Below, piece after piece: positions 32,578-42,810 of a stretch of 64,000 nt of DNA. Position 1 is the first letter of the stretch, and each line of letters starts with the position of its first letter. Origin of the DNA: Agrobacterium salinitolerans. Lineage in GTDB: Bacteria; Pseudomonadota; Alphaproteobacteria; Rhizobiales; Rhizobiaceae. The notes below the pieces were generated by a model that worked only from the letters and a program-made list of their open reading frames with translations, had not been told where the DNA came from and searched no databases. Made by a program: the position numbers and the translations under genes. The stretch spans positions 826,316 through 890,315 of the forward strand of contig NZ_MRDH01000006.1 of the NCBI RefSeq assembly GCF_002008225.1, read 5' to 3'.

Positions 32578-33513
32578 TCACCCCTGCGGCGTCGAGGCCT
32601 TGCGGGCCGCGCGTCTCGCCAAACCCAGTTGATGCTCGCGGAAGATGATGAAGATGCCGGCGAGAATCACGATCGCCGTGCCGATAAGCATCGTCAGCGT
32701 GGGAATATCTCCGAACAGAATGTAGGAAACAGCGATCCCGAAAACGATGGAGCTGTATTCGAAGGGCGCGATGACAGAGACTTCCGCGTGGCGATAACTT
32801 TCCGTCAGGAAGATTTGCGCGACGCCGCCGCAGATGCCGCTGGTGATCAACAGCACGGCCTGTGTCATCGTCAGCGTGCTCCAGCCCAATGGCACGCTGA
32901 TCAGCGATAACAACGTAGCGGTCAGCGAAAAATAGAGGACGATGGTCGGGGTCTTTTCCGTTTCCACCAGCTGCCGCACCTGGATCATCGCCAACCCGCC
33001 GAGTGCCGCGCCGCACAGCACGGCAATGGCGCCCAGCCCCTCGCCCGCGGCAAAGCCGCCCTCCCGCAAAAGCGTCATCTTCGGCCACAGAATGACCAGC
33101 ACGCCCATCATGCCAACGAAGACAGCACTCCAGCGATAGATGCGCACCTTCTCACGCAGGATGAAGGCGGCGAAAACGACGGCAAGCAGGGGGGAGGCAT
33201 AACCGATGGCGATGAATTCCGGCAGCGGCAGCATGGTCAGCCCGTAAAAGCCGCAGACCATGGAAAGAATGCCGAGAAAACCGCGTTTGAAATGGCCGAG
33301 AAGATTGTTGGTGTGCAGCGCGCTTGCCAGCGCATGCAGCCAGGCGAGATAAACGACAATGGGCAGAATGGCAAAGGCGGAGCGGAAGAAGGTGATCTGG
33401 CCGGCCGGCACATCACCTGCGGCCTTGATACAGGTCTGCATGACAAGAAAGAAGCCGACCGAAATCAGCTTCATGCTAATCCCACGAAAGGGATTCATCG
33501 GTTCGGCGTTCAT
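32578..33513 (-). CDS. EamA/DMT-superfamily transporter
   Basis: 311 residues, ten membrane helices in two repeats. Helix 3-4 region PLPEFIAIGYASPLLAVVFAAFILREKV is typical of the EamA family, as is VSVIAPFEYSSIVFGIAVSYILFGD in the second repeat. Exports a small metabolite; substrate unknown. Distinct from the EamA gene at 23279. The start could be the first ATG at 33513 or M6 at 33498. Confidence 0.88.
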   Translation of the reverse strand: MNAEPMNPFRGISMKLISVGFFLVMQTCIKAAGDVPAGQITFFRSAFAILPIVVYLAWLHALASALHTNNLLGHFKRGFLGILSMVCGFYGLTMLPLPEFIAIGYASPLLAVVFAAFILREKVRIYRWSAVFVGMMGVLVILWPKMTLLREGGFAAGEGLGAIAVLCGAALGGLAMIQVRQLVETEKTPTIVLYFSLTATLLSLISVPLGWSTLTMTQAVLLITSGICGGVAQIFLTESYRHAEVSVIAPFEYSSIVFGIAVSYILFGDIPTLTMLIGTAIVILAGIFIIFREHQLGLARRAARKASTPQG

Positions 33514-33953
33514 TGGCAGTTACTCATATCGGCTGCGCAGACACGCCATCGGGAGGTTTTCATGCGGGAAAGGACGACGCAGGAGAAGTGGATGCGCCAA
33601 GGCTAGAGCATTCTTCCGGGGCTTTACAGCAAAAAATGCTATTTACCCATGAATTCGGTTGATCTGGGGCAGCTTCGTTTGCCCGGCTGGCGGGATGGCC
33701 GCGCACCAAAAGCGACACGCGCTAAAATTTGAAGAAAATAAAATATAATTTCAGCAATCGTTCAACATTTCCTGCGATGGTCCTGAAGTCCGGCGGCGGG
33801 AGGATCGTCTGCGGGGCCGACGAAGCCTTCCATGGCGGGACAGAATGTCCTCCGATGCGCACATGAACGTGACCAATACTCCACCTATTTTACATCCGGG
33901 CCTTATGACGACATGATGCCGGGAAGACCACGCCAAGTTATTCAGGGATAGTC
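33514..33953. other. Intergenic region upstream of pepN
   Basis: About 440 bases between divergent genes. A decayed repeat core (TAGAGCATTCTTCCGG, 33603-33618) and an A+T-rich patch (33720-33760) are present. No credible gene. Confidence 0.45.
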
Positions 33954-36602
33954 ATGCGAACAGACACGGGCCAGATCGTTCACCTGGCAGATTACCGCCC
34001 CACCGATTTCGTTCTGGAGCGGGTGGATCTCACCTTCGAACTCGACCCCAAGAATACCAAGGTCGAAGCCCGTCTGATCTTTCATCGGCGCGAAGGTGCT
34101 GAGCGTGAGGCGCCACTGGTTCTCGATGGCGACGAGCTGAAGCTCTCAAGCCTGCTGCTCGACCAGGTGGAACTTCCCGCCGGCCAATATGAGGCAACGC
34201 CCGACAGCCTGATCATCCGCGACCTGCCGGCCGAATCTCCCTTCGAGATCTGCGTCACCAATTACATCAACCCGCAGGTCAATACGCAACTGATGGGGCT
34301 TTACCGCACCAACGGCGTTTATTGCACCCAGTGCGAGGCGGAAGGTTTCCGCCGCATCACCTATTTCCCCGACCGCCCCGATGTTCTGGCGCCCTATACG
34401 GTGACGATCATCGCGGCGAAGGAAGGCAATCCCCTGCTGCTCTCGAACGGCAATTTCCTCGGCGGCGGCAATTACGATGAAGGCCGTCACTTTGCGGCCT
34501 GGTTCGATCCGCATCCCAAGCCCAGCTATCTCTTCGCGCTTGTCGCCGGTGATCTCGGCGTGGTGGAAGATAGCTTCACCACCATGTCCGGTCGCGAAGT
34601 GGCGTTGAAGATTTACGTCGAGCACGGCAAGGAGCCGCGCGCGGCCTATGCCATGGATGCGCTGAAGCGTTCGATGACATGGGACGAAGAGCGCTTCGGA
34701 CGCGAATATGACCTCGATATATTCATGATCGTCGCCGTGTCCGATTTCAACATGGGGGCGATGGAGAACAAGGGTCTCAACGTCTTCAACGACAAATTCG
34801 TGCTGGCCGACCCGGAAACCGCCTCTGACGCTGACTACGCCAATATCGAGCGTATCATCGCGCATGAATATTTCCACAACTGGACGGGCAATCGCATCAC
34901 CTGCCGCGACTGGTTCCAGCTCTGCCTGAAGGAAGGCCTGACGGTTTATCGCGATCAGGAATTTTCCGCCGACATGCGCTCGCGTCCGGTCAAGCGTATC
35001 GCCGATGTACGTCACCTGAAATCGGAGCAGTTCCCGGAGGATTCCGGTCCGCTGGCGCATCCGCCACGCCCGGATACCTATCGCGAAATCAACAATTTCT
35101 ACACGACGACCGTTTATGAGAAGGGTGCCGAAGTCACCCGCATGATCGCCACCATTCTTGGCGCTGAGGACTTCAAGAAGGGCATGGACCTCTATTTCGA
35201 ACGGCATGACGGCGAAGCAGCGACGGTCGAAGATTTCGTCAAGAGCTTTGCCGATGCCAGCGGTCGCGATCTCTCGCAGTTTTCGCTATGGTACACCGAG
35301 GCCGGCACGCCGCTGGTCTCCGTGTCGTCCGCTTACGATGCCGGCAAGGCCACTTTCAGCCTGACGCTGGAACAGACCGTGGCACCAACGCCCGGCCAGT
35401 CGGTGAAGCAGCCGCGCCACATTCCGCTCTCGCTGGCGCTGATCCTCGATAACGGCCAGATCGCCGAGCCGCAGGCCGTCGAAGGCGGCGAGTATCGCGA
35501 TGGCGTGCTGCATCTGACTGAGCGCAACCAGACCTTCTCCTTCTCCGGCATTTCCTCGCGCCCGGTGCTGTCGATCAACCGCAGTTTTTCGGCACCGATC
35601 AATCTGGATTTCGAGCAGAATGCGGCCGATCTGGTGCAGATCGCCCGGCATGAAACCGACATGTTCGCCCGTTTCCAGGCGCTGACCGATCTTGCCCTGC
35701 CGGCGCTGATTGCCGCCACCAAGGCGGTGCAGAACGGTGAAGAGATACAGACGGATGCGGCGCTCTCTACCACGCTCATCGAAATCATCGGTGACGATAC
35801 GCTGGAGCCGGCGTTCCGGGCACAGGCGCTTGCCCTGCCGAGCGAAACGGATATCGCCCGCGAACTCGGCGGCAACACCGATCCCGACGCCATCCACAAG
35901 GCGCGCAATGCCACAATCAAGGCCATTGCCACGACCGGCCTCGAGACGCTGCGACGGCTTGCCGATAGTGCTGCCAATGCCGAGGCCTACAGCCCCGACG
36001 CCGACAGCGCCGGACGCCGTTCGCTGCGCAATGGCGCCCTGAGCTTCCTCGCCTATGCCGAGGGAACGCCGGAGCGGGCGGCGAAGGCCTATGCCGACGC
36101 CACCAACATGACCGATCTCGCGCATGCGCTGAGTGTCCTGACCCAGCGTTTCCCTGATAGCGCCGAGACGAAGGAAGCCCTTGCTGCCTTCGAAACGCGC
36201 TTTGCCGACAATGCGCTCGTTCTCGACAAATGGTTCTCGCTACAGGCCGCCATTCCCGGCGACGGGGCGCTTGACCGCATCAAGACACTGATGAAATCGA
36301 AACATTTCATCGCCACCAATCCGAACCGGGTGCGTTCGCTGGTCGGCACGCTCGCCTTCTCAAACCCCACCGGTTTCCACCGTGCGGACGGCGCGGCCTA
36401 TCGCTTCCTGGCCGAGCAGATCATCGCCATCGACAAACGCAATCCACAGCTTGCCGCGCGCATCCTCACCTCCATGCGCTCCTGGCGTTCTCTGGAGGCA
36501 AGCCGTGCCGAACACGCGAAAGCCGCGCTTTCGACCATTGCCGAGGCAAAGGGCCTCTCGACGGATGTGAGCGATATTGTCGGGCGCATCCTGAAGGGCT
36601 GA
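33954..36602 (+). CDS. pepN: Aminopeptidase N
   Basis: 882 residues, as for proteobacterial PepN. M1 zinc metalloprotease: substrate motif GAMENKGLN, zinc ligands H304, H308 and E327 in HEYFHNWTGNR and CLKEGLTVYRD with catalytic E305. N-terminal saddle domain and C-terminal helical alpha solenoid complete the protein. It removes N-terminal residues from peptides in the cytoplasm. ATG 33954 has only a weak upstream site (GGGA). It is monocistronic; a long hairpin follows the stop. Confidence 0.97.
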   Translation: MRTDTGQIVHLADYRPTDFVLERVDLTFELDPKNTKVEARLIFHRREGAEREAPLVLDGDELKLSSLLLDQVELPAGQYEATPDSLIIRDLPAESPFEICVTNYINPQVNTQLMGLYRTNGVYCTQCEAEGFRRITYFPDRPDVLAPYTVTIIAAKEGNPLLLSNGNFLGGGNYDEGRHFAAWFDPHPKPSYLFALVAGDLGVVEDSFTTMSGREVALKIYVEHGKEPRAAYAMDALKRSMTWDEERFGREYDLDIFMIVAVSDFNMGAMENKGLNVFNDKFVLADPETASDADYANIERIIAHEYFHNWTGNRITCRDWFQLCLKEGLTVYRDQEFSADMRSRPVKRIADVRHLKSEQFPEDSGPLAHPPRPDTYREINNFYTTTVYEKGAEVTRMIATILGAEDFKKGMDLYFERHDGEAATVEDFVKSFADASGRDLSQFSLWYTEAGTPLVSVSSAYDAGKATFSLTLEQTVAPTPGQSVKQPRHIPLSLALILDNGQIAEPQAVEGGEYRDGVLHLTERNQTFSFSGISSRPVLSINRSFSAPINLDFEQNAADLVQIARHETDMFARFQALTDLALPALIAATKAVQNGEEIQTDAALSTTLIEIIGDDTLEPAFRAQALALPSETDIARELGGNTDPDAIHKARNATIKAIATTGLETLRRLADSAANAEAYSPDADSAGRRSLRNGALSFLAYAEGTPERAAKAYADATNMTDLAHALSVLTQRFPDSAETKEALAAFETRFADNALVLDKWFSLQAAIPGDGALDRIKTLMKSKHFIATNPNRVRSLVGTLAFSNPTGFHRADGAAYRFLAEQIIAIDKRNPQLAARILTSMRSWRSLEASRAEHAKAALSTIAEAKGLSTDVSDIVGRILKG

Positions 36603-36639
36603 ACCTCCGCCGAGGCTGCACCGCCACCCTGATCGACGC

Positions 36640-36677
36640 CATGACGCCGTCTTGATTTCCATCAAGGCGGCGTCATG
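36640..36677 (+). terminator. Long hairpin after pepN
   Basis: CATGACGCCGTCTTGAT and ATCAAGGCGGCGTCATG pair over 17 positions (one G-T) with a TTCC loop. There is no T tract, so it may act with Rho or protect the 3' end. Confidence 0.55.
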
Positions 36678-36740
36678 CATTGCGCGGCATCATGCTGCAC
36701 AAGGGGCCGAAGCCGGCCCGGGATCAGAAAGGAATGGCAG

Positions 36741-37061
36741 ATGACGGACATGTCGAAAACGAGCGCCTCGTTTCAGCGTTTCATGACCGATGCCCCGGCC
36801 CACAAGGCGGCATGGTTTCAGGCCGTGCAGGGTCTGGGTGCAGCCTCGACGCTGGATGTGAAGACGCAGAGCCTGATCTATATCGGCATTCTGGCCGCAC
36901 TGCGCCTGGAAAGCGGCATCGGTTTTCATGTCATGGAAGCCAAGGCGCGCGGTGCAAGCCGCGACGATATCATCAGCGCGGTGCTGACCGGCCTCCCCGC
37001 CGCCGGCAATGGCGTGATCGGTGCGCTTGGGCCTGCACTGGATGCTTTCGACGGCGTTTGA
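36741..37061 (+). CDS. Carboxymuconolactone decarboxylase-family protein
   Basis: 106 residues from ATG 36741, with AAAGGA upstream. The CMD helical core is visible (LDVKTQSLIYIGILAALRLE then GFHVMEAKARGASRDDIISAVLTGLPAAG). No cysteines are present, so the AhpD-type CxxC peroxidase site is absent. The reaction is unknown; a proton-relay His remains in FHVMEAK. Confidence 0.8.
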   Translation: MTDMSKTSASFQRFMTDAPAHKAAWFQAVQGLGAASTLDVKTQSLIYIGILAALRLESGIGFHVMEAKARGASRDDIISAVLTGLPAAGNGVIGALGPALDAFDGV

Positions 37062-37177
37062 GCACATCCCTGCACCGCCGGAATTGAGGTTCCGGCTCAC
37101 TGATTTTGCTGACAAAACCCGCTTTTTCCTGAGCAGCATCAAACCGTCCCGAAAAAATACGGAGTCGGTTCAAGGGG

Positions 37178-37192
37178 TTAAAATTCTTTTAA
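37178..37192 (+). promoter_or_regulatory. CtrA full binding site upstream of pleC
   Basis: TTAA-N7-TTAA (TTAAAATTCTTTTAA), the consensus for the cell-cycle regulator CtrA, is exact and ends 95 bases before the pleC start. Confidence 0.65.
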
Positions 37193-37287
37193 CTTTTGCC
37201 TCTGGACACGGCGAATCGCATTTGATTCATTAGGGATATTCGAGCGGCGGCGCTTCGAATCAGTGGGGATATCTAAAAGGCGGGACA

Positions 37288-39624
37288 ATGACGAACGTGC
37301 GGCGGGCGACTGCGGGCGATGAGCGGCCGTATGCCAAATTTTCTGATCTGGCGGCCTGGGGCGAAAGGCTTTCCAGCGACCTGATGGGTTTGATGAATGG
37401 CACCGACCGCCCGCCGGCGCAGGTCGAGACCCTGCTGAAACGTCTGATCCCCATTCTCATCCTCGCCTTCCTCGTCGTCGTTGCCGCCTCGCGCATGATG
37501 GGCATCGTTGCCGAATATAGCCGCATGGAAGAAGCCGCCCGCCATTCCACCGCGCTGACGGCGCTGACTGCCAAAGCGGCCCTTCTCAACAACGACACCG
37601 TCTTCACCACGCAGGATCGGACCCGCGCCGAGGCGAACCTTGTCGCCGCTTTGCCATCGGGCAGCCTTGCCGATGGCACCATGGTGCTGCTCTCTGGCAG
37701 CAATGGCCGCATCTTCGCAGGCGCCGGTAAGGATGCCTTGCTTTATGTCGGCACCTCGCTGCCCGCCCTGCTTCCCGAGATTGCCATCGTGCAGCGTTTC
37801 CCCGGCGCACCCGGCACCATCGAGACCAATATCGATGGCCAGCAGCATTATGCGACGATGATCCCCTTCGGCGACGATGGCGCGATGGTGATCGCGGCGC
37901 GTTCGCTGCAGCCAATCCGGTCCTTCTGGCGCAGCGAAATCGCCATGAACGTGACGTTGTTCGCCGGCATCTCCTCCATCCTGCTCGTCGTGCTCTACGC
38001 CTATTACATGCAGGTGAAGCGCGCCCGCGACGCGGACGACATCTTCGCCGAATCGAACCTGCGGGTGGAAACGGCGCTGTCGCGCGGCCGCTGCGGCCTG
38101 TGGGATTTCGATCTTGCCAGCCGGCGCATGTTCTGGTCGGGCTCACTCTACGAAATTCTCGGGCGGCCGCCGAAGGCCGCACCGCTCTCCTTCTCCGACG
38201 CTGCCCGCATGATGCATTCCGAAGACGGCAATCTTTATGAGCTTGCCCGCGCCGTCGGCTGCGGCAACCTGCGCCAGATCGATCAGATTTTCCGCATGCG
38301 CCATGCCAAGGGCCATTACGTCTGGCTGCGCGCCCGCGCCCAGGTCATCCGCACCAATAACGGCCCGCGCGTCATCGGCATCGCCATGGACGTCACCGAA
38401 CAGCATCGCCTCGCGCAACGCTACGCCGAGGCCGACCAACGCCTTGCAGATGCGATCGAATCCACATCGGAAGCCTTCGTGCTGTGGGACAAGAACGATC
38501 GCCTGGTGATGTGCAACACCCATTACCAGAAGGCCTATGGCCTGCCGGACAGCGTGCTGGTTGCGGGCACCGAAAAAAGCACCGTCTATGCTGCAGCCGC
38601 TCGCCCTGTCGTTGAGCGTCGCGTTGCCGATCCGGACCAATCCGGCCTGTCGCGCACCACGGAAGTGCAGCTTGCCGATGACCGCTGGCTGCAGATCAAC
38701 GAACGCCGCACCCGAGATGGCGGCCTCGTTTCGGTCGGCACCGATATTACCCTTTTAAAGCGCCATCAGGAACGGCTGCGCGATTCCGAACGCCGGCTGA
38801 TGGCGACCATTGGCGATCTCTCCGCCTCGCAGCACAAGCTGGAGCGGCAGAAGACGGAACTTTCGGACGCCAACGCCAATTACCTCGCCGAAAAAGAGCG
38901 CGCCCAGGCGGCAAACCGGGCGAAATCGGAGTTCCTGGCCAATATGAGCCATGAGCTGCGCACGCCGCTCAACGCTATCCTCGGCTTTTCCGAAATCCTG
39001 CTGAACGAGATGTTCGGGCCGGTCGGCTCGCCGAAATATTCCGAATATGCGCGCGATATCCACGATAGCGGCAAACACCTCTTGAACGTCATCAACGACA
39101 TTCTCGACATGTCGAAGATTGAAGCCGGCCATATGCGCATCAACCGCGAGACCATCGATCTCGCGCCGCTGATCGAGGAAACGCTGCGTCTCACCGCCAT
39201 TCAGGCCGAGCAGAAGAACATCACAGTGCAGCAGAAGGTCTGCGCTGGCCTCACCATGCAAGGCGACCGCCGCGCCATGAAGCAGATCATGCTCAACCTG
39301 CTCTCCAACGCCGTGAAATTCACCGGCGAGGGCGGCCGTATCGCGCTGCGCACCCATGTGCACGAAGCCGCGATGATCCTCACCATCGCCGACACCGGCA
39401 TCGGCATCCCCGCCCAGGCGCTCGACAAGATCGGCCAACCCTTCGAACAGGTGCAAAGCCAATACGCCAAAAGCCAGGGCGGCTCCGGCCTCGGACTTGC
39501 GATTTCCCGCTCGCTCGTCAAGCTGCATGGCGGAACGATGAAAATTCGCTCGTGTGAGGGTCGCGGAACGGTGGTGACGATTATCATTCCGCATACGGCG
39601 GGGCGTTGCGGGATGGTGCATTGA
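37288..39624 (+). CDS. pleC: PleC-like sensor histidine kinase
   Basis: 778 residues. An N-terminal membrane part has spans near residues 50-70 and 215-235 around a periplasmic domain. Two PAS domains follow (about 260-375 and 390-495), then a coiled coil (about 500-545), the phosphoacceptor H555 in FLANMSHELRTPLNAILGFSE, and the ATPase domain (LLSNAVKFTGEGG, IADTGIGIP, GGSGLGLAISRSLV). The stretch ILNEMFGPVGSPKYSEYA-like (residues 571-587) is typical of PleC/DivJ/PdhS kinases acting on DivK. Location next to glnE matches rhizobial pleC. Kinase/phosphatase balance inferred. Confidence 0.82.
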   Translation: MTNVRRATAGDERPYAKFSDLAAWGERLSSDLMGLMNGTDRPPAQVETLLKRLIPILILAFLVVVAASRMMGIVAEYSRMEEAARHSTALTALTAKAALLNNDTVFTTQDRTRAEANLVAALPSGSLADGTMVLLSGSNGRIFAGAGKDALLYVGTSLPALLPEIAIVQRFPGAPGTIETNIDGQQHYATMIPFGDDGAMVIAARSLQPIRSFWRSEIAMNVTLFAGISSILLVVLYAYYMQVKRARDADDIFAESNLRVETALSRGRCGLWDFDLASRRMFWSGSLYEILGRPPKAAPLSFSDAARMMHSEDGNLYELARAVGCGNLRQIDQIFRMRHAKGHYVWLRARAQVIRTNNGPRVIGIAMDVTEQHRLAQRYAEADQRLADAIESTSEAFVLWDKNDRLVMCNTHYQKAYGLPDSVLVAGTEKSTVYAAAARPVVERRVADPDQSGLSRTTEVQLADDRWLQINERRTRDGGLVSVGTDITLLKRHQERLRDSERRLMATIGDLSASQHKLERQKTELSDANANYLAEKERAQAANRAKSEFLANMSHELRTPLNAILGFSEILLNEMFGPVGSPKYSEYARDIHDSGKHLLNVINDILDMSKIEAGHMRINRETIDLAPLIEETLRLTAIQAEQKNITVQQKVCAGLTMQGDRRAMKQIMLNLLSNAVKFTGEGGRIALRTHVHEAAMILTIADTGIGIPAQALDKIGQPFEQVQSQYAKSQGGSGLGLAISRSLVKLHGGTMKIRSCEGRGTVVTIIIPHTAGRCGMVH

Positions 39625-39677
39625 GGTGGCGTTGGATGCGCTGACTGTCCTGTAATAAGTAAAGGTCGAGTGCGCGA

Positions 39678-39834
39678 TCCCCCCCTCTGCCCTGCCGGGC
39701 ATCTCCCCCTCAAGGGGGGAGATCAGCTAGACGGATGCTCCCCGCCAAATTCGCAACATTTGAGATGATCGCGCCGTTGCCGCATACCGATCTCCCCCCT
39801 TGAGGGGGAGATGCCCGGCAGGGCAGAGGGGGGT
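39678..39834. repeat. Large palindromic intergenic element between pleC and glnE
   Basis: CCCCCCTCTGCCCTGCCGGG then CATCTCCCCCTCAAGGGGGGAGATC on the left is mirrored by GATCTCCCCCCTTGAGGGGG then AGATGCCCGGCAGGGCAGAGGGGGG on the right, about 45-base arms around a 60-base centre. Each arm also has an internal hairpin (CCCCCTCAAGGGGG). It is a known type of rhizobial repeat and probably acts as a terminator for both convergent genes. Confidence 0.88.
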
Positions 39835-39840
39835 GAAGCC

Positions 39841-42810
39841 TCACCCACCATTCTTCACCACCGCCACAAACGCTTTCCGCACCGCTTTCGCCAGCCGCTT
39901 CACCTCACCCTCCAGCGTTGAGATATCTGGGCAATCCCCCGCTCGGCACACGAGATCGATCAGACCCGCCGGCGCCTCTTTCGGATTGAACGCCCCATCG
40001 ATGCACAGCCGCACGATCTGGGATATCTCGGTATAAAGCCCCATCGCCGCCATACAGTCATCGAGAGCCTGCGGCTCCATGACGGGTGCTGCGAGCGCCT
40101 GCAGCGCTTCGGCGGTGTTGCGCCCCGGTTCATGCACGGCAAGTCCTTTCACCGGCCCCACCAGCGCCAGATATTGCGCGATGAATTCGAGGTCGATCAG
40201 GCCGCCATTGATGAGCTTGAAGTCCCAATTGTTTTCCGGCGGTTTTTCCTGCTCGATGAGGCTGCGCATTTCCAGCACATCGGCCGAAACCTTGGCCACG
40301 TCGCGCTTTTGCGAAAGGATGGAGGCGATGATGCGGCGCGCGTCCTCCATCAGCGAGGCTTCGCCGCAGATGAGCCGCGCGCGCGACAGCGCCATATGTT
40401 CCCAGGTCCAGGCTTCCTCGCGCTGGTATTTCTCGAAGGCGGAAATGCGGGTCGCCACTGGCCCCTTGTTGCCGGAGGGACGAAGCCGCATGTCCACCTC
40501 GTAAAGCACGCCCTCCGCCGTCGGTGCGGAAAGCGCGGCAATCAGCCTTTGCGTGACGCGGGTGAAATAACGCACGACATCCAGCGGTTTTGCGCCGGTG
40601 GATTCATGGGCGGTGTCGTCATAATCGTAAAGCAGGATGAGATCGACATCCGAACCGGCGGTCAGTTCGAAGGAGCCGAGCTTGCCCATGCCCATGACGG
40701 CGACGCGGCCGCCGGGATAGGACCCATGCGCCGCTTCCATCTCCGAAAGAACCGCATTCAACGCCGCCTCGATGACAAGATCGGCAAGATGAGTGAAAGC
40801 ACGGGCAGCGACCTCACCGCGGATTGCGCCGGTCAGCAGCCGAACCCCGATCAGGAAGCGCTGTTCGGCGGCGAAGATGCGCAGCCGGTCGAGAATATCC
40901 TCGTAGTGGCGGGCATTGGATAGAAAGTTGCCCATGCGGTGGGCGAGATAATCGCGGGTCGGCACGTCGCTCATCAGAGCCGGGTCGAGCATGCCATCGA
41001 AGACATGCGGGCGGGCGGCGATGATTTCAGCCAGACGCGGGGCCGAGGACATGATCGTCACCAGCAGCGACAGAAGCGCCGGGTTGTTACCGAGCAACGA
41101 GAAGAGCTGGATGCCAGCCGGCAGGCCGGAGAGGAAATTATCAAAACGCAGCAGCGCCTCATCGGCCCGCTTGCTTTCGCCGAAGGCGCGCAGCAGGTCG
41201 GGCGTCAGTTCCGTCAGCCGCTCGCGCGCCTCGACGGATTGCGTCGCACGATAGCGGCCATTGTGCCAGGTGCGGATGACGCGGGAAATATCCTCCGGCC
41301 GTTGAAAGCCAAGCGTGGAAAGTGTCTTCAGCGTATCGGGATCGTCCTTCTGGCCGGTGAAGACAAGATTGCCCGCCTCGCCTGACAGTTTCACCTCCTG
41401 CTCGAACAGCGCCGAATAACGCCGCTCCACCAGCCGCAGCACCTCTTCCAGCCTCTCCGAGAAGGCCTTGGTGTCATCGAAGCCGAGCATGAAGGCAATG
41501 CGCTTCAATTCAGTTTCAGTGTCTGGCAACACATGGGTCTGCTCGTCGCGCACCATCTGGATGCGGTGCTCGACCTCGCGTAAAAACCAGTAGGCTGCCG
41601 TCAGGCTGTCGCGGGTCTCGGCGTCGATCCATTTCGCCTCGGTCAGCGCGGCAAGCGCCTCTTCCGTTGCACGCACGCGCAGCGGCGGCATGCGGCCGCC
41701 GGCAATCAGCTGCTGCGTCTGGGCGAAGAACTCGATCTCGCGGATGCCGCCGCGCCCGAGTTTGACATTGTGGCCCTTCACCGCGATCGCGCCATGGCCC
41801 TTATGGGCGTGGATCTGCCGCTTGATGGAGTGGATATCGGCAATCGCCGCATAATCGAGATATTTGCGGAAGATGAAAGGCGTCAGCTCGCGCAGGAAAT
41901 TCTCGCCCGCCTTGATATCACCGGCAACCGGCCGCGCCTTGATATAGGCGGCGCGTTCCCAGTTCTGGCCCCTGCCCTCGTAATAAAGCAGCGCCGCCTC
42001 CACGGGGATGGCAAGCGGTGTCGAGCCGGGGTCCGGCCGCAGTCGCAGATCGGTGCGGAACACGTAACCATCGGCCGTGCGCTCCTGCATGATGCGCACG
42101 AGGCGGCGCATCATGCGGCCGAAATTCTCCGTCGCATCATAGGGGTCGTCCATGATGCCCGCAGACGGTTCGAAGAACACAACGGCGTCGATATCGGAGG
42201 AATAGTTGAGCTCGCGCGCGCCGAGCTTGCCCATGCCGAGCACGATGAGGCCGGACCCTTCGCTGGGTGCTGCGACATTCTTCAGTTTCAGCTTGCCGCT
42301 CTCATGGGCGGCGAGCAACAGGTGATCGATGGCGGCGGAGAGCGATGCATCCGCCATATCGCTCAGCCAGCGTGTCGTATCGCGCGCGGTGAAGATGCGC
42401 GCCAGATCGGCAAGTGCTGCGATGAAAGAGAGCCGCCGCTTGGCTACCCGCAGCCGCGACATCACCTCGTTTTCGCTCGGCGCCCCACCTTCTTCGCCCG
42501 GCTTCCAGCAATCGCGCGCATCACGGACAAGCTCGGTCAGCAGCGGCTCGAGCGGTTTCGAGATCGCCAGCGACAAAAGCCCCTCATCCGCCGACGCCAT
42601 GTCACGCAGATAGGGGGACAGCGTGAAAGCCGCGGCGATAAATTCCTTCAGCGGGCTTTCTCCGGCAAGCAGCGCGGCGACCGCAGGCTCGCTTTTGCCG
42701 ATATCCTTCAGCGTCGAAAGAACGGATTTCAGTTCCGTCTGCGTATAGGGGCGGATCACGCCCGGCAGAACCTCGCTCAGCCGCCTTTCGGCGGTTTCCC
42801 GTTTCGTCAC
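39841..42810 (-). CDS. glnE: Glutamine synthetase adenylyltransferase/adenylyl-removing enzyme
   Basis: 989 residues from the GTG at 42810 (VTKRETAERRLSEVLPGVIRP), with GGGAGAGACACA upstream. Two nucleotidyltransferase domains are present: the N-terminal adenylyl-removing one with NYSSDIDAVVFFEP (about residue 225), and the C-terminal adenylyl-transferring one with LTAGSDVDLILLYDYDD (about 725). A regulatory linker RERTADGYVFRTDLRLRPDPG-like lies between. It adds or removes AMP on glutamine synthetase according to PII state. Convergent with pleC. Confidence 0.97.
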   Translation of the reverse strand: MTKRETAERRLSEVLPGVIRPYTQTELKSVLSTLKDIGKSEPAVAALLAGESPLKEFIAAAFTLSPYLRDMASADEGLLSLAISKPLEPLLTELVRDARDCWKPGEEGGAPSENEVMSRLRVAKRRLSFIAALADLARIFTARDTTRWLSDMADASLSAAIDHLLLAAHESGKLKLKNVAAPSEGSGLIVLGMGKLGARELNYSSDIDAVVFFEPSAGIMDDPYDATENFGRMMRRLVRIMQERTADGYVFRTDLRLRPDPGSTPLAIPVEAALLYYEGRGQNWERAAYIKARPVAGDIKAGENFLRELTPFIFRKYLDYAAIADIHSIKRQIHAHKGHGAIAVKGHNVKLGRGGIREIEFFAQTQQLIAGGRMPPLRVRATEEALAALTEAKWIDAETRDSLTAAYWFLREVEHRIQMVRDEQTHVLPDTETELKRIAFMLGFDDTKAFSERLEEVLRLVERRYSALFEQEVKLSGEAGNLVFTGQKDDPDTLKTLSTLGFQRPEDISRVIRTWHNGRYRATQSVEARERLTELTPDLLRAFGESKRADEALLRFDNFLSGLPAGIQLFSLLGNNPALLSLLVTIMSSAPRLAEIIAARPHVFDGMLDPALMSDVPTRDYLAHRMGNFLSNARHYEDILDRLRIFAAEQRFLIGVRLLTGAIRGEVAARAFTHLADLVIEAALNAVLSEMEAAHGSYPGGRVAVMGMGKLGSFELTAGSDVDLILLYDYDDTAHESTGAKPLDVVRYFTRVTQRLIAALSAPTAEGVLYEVDMRLRPSGNKGPVATRISAFEKYQREEAWTWEHMALSRARLICGEASLMEDARRIIASILSQKRDVAKVSADVLEMRSLIEQEKPPENNWDFKLINGGLIDLEFIAQYLALVGPVKGLAVHEPGRNTAEALQALAAPVMEPQALDDCMAAMGLYTEISQIVRLCIDGAFNPKEAPAGLIDLVCRAGDCPDISTLEGEVKRLAKAVRKAFVAVVKNGG

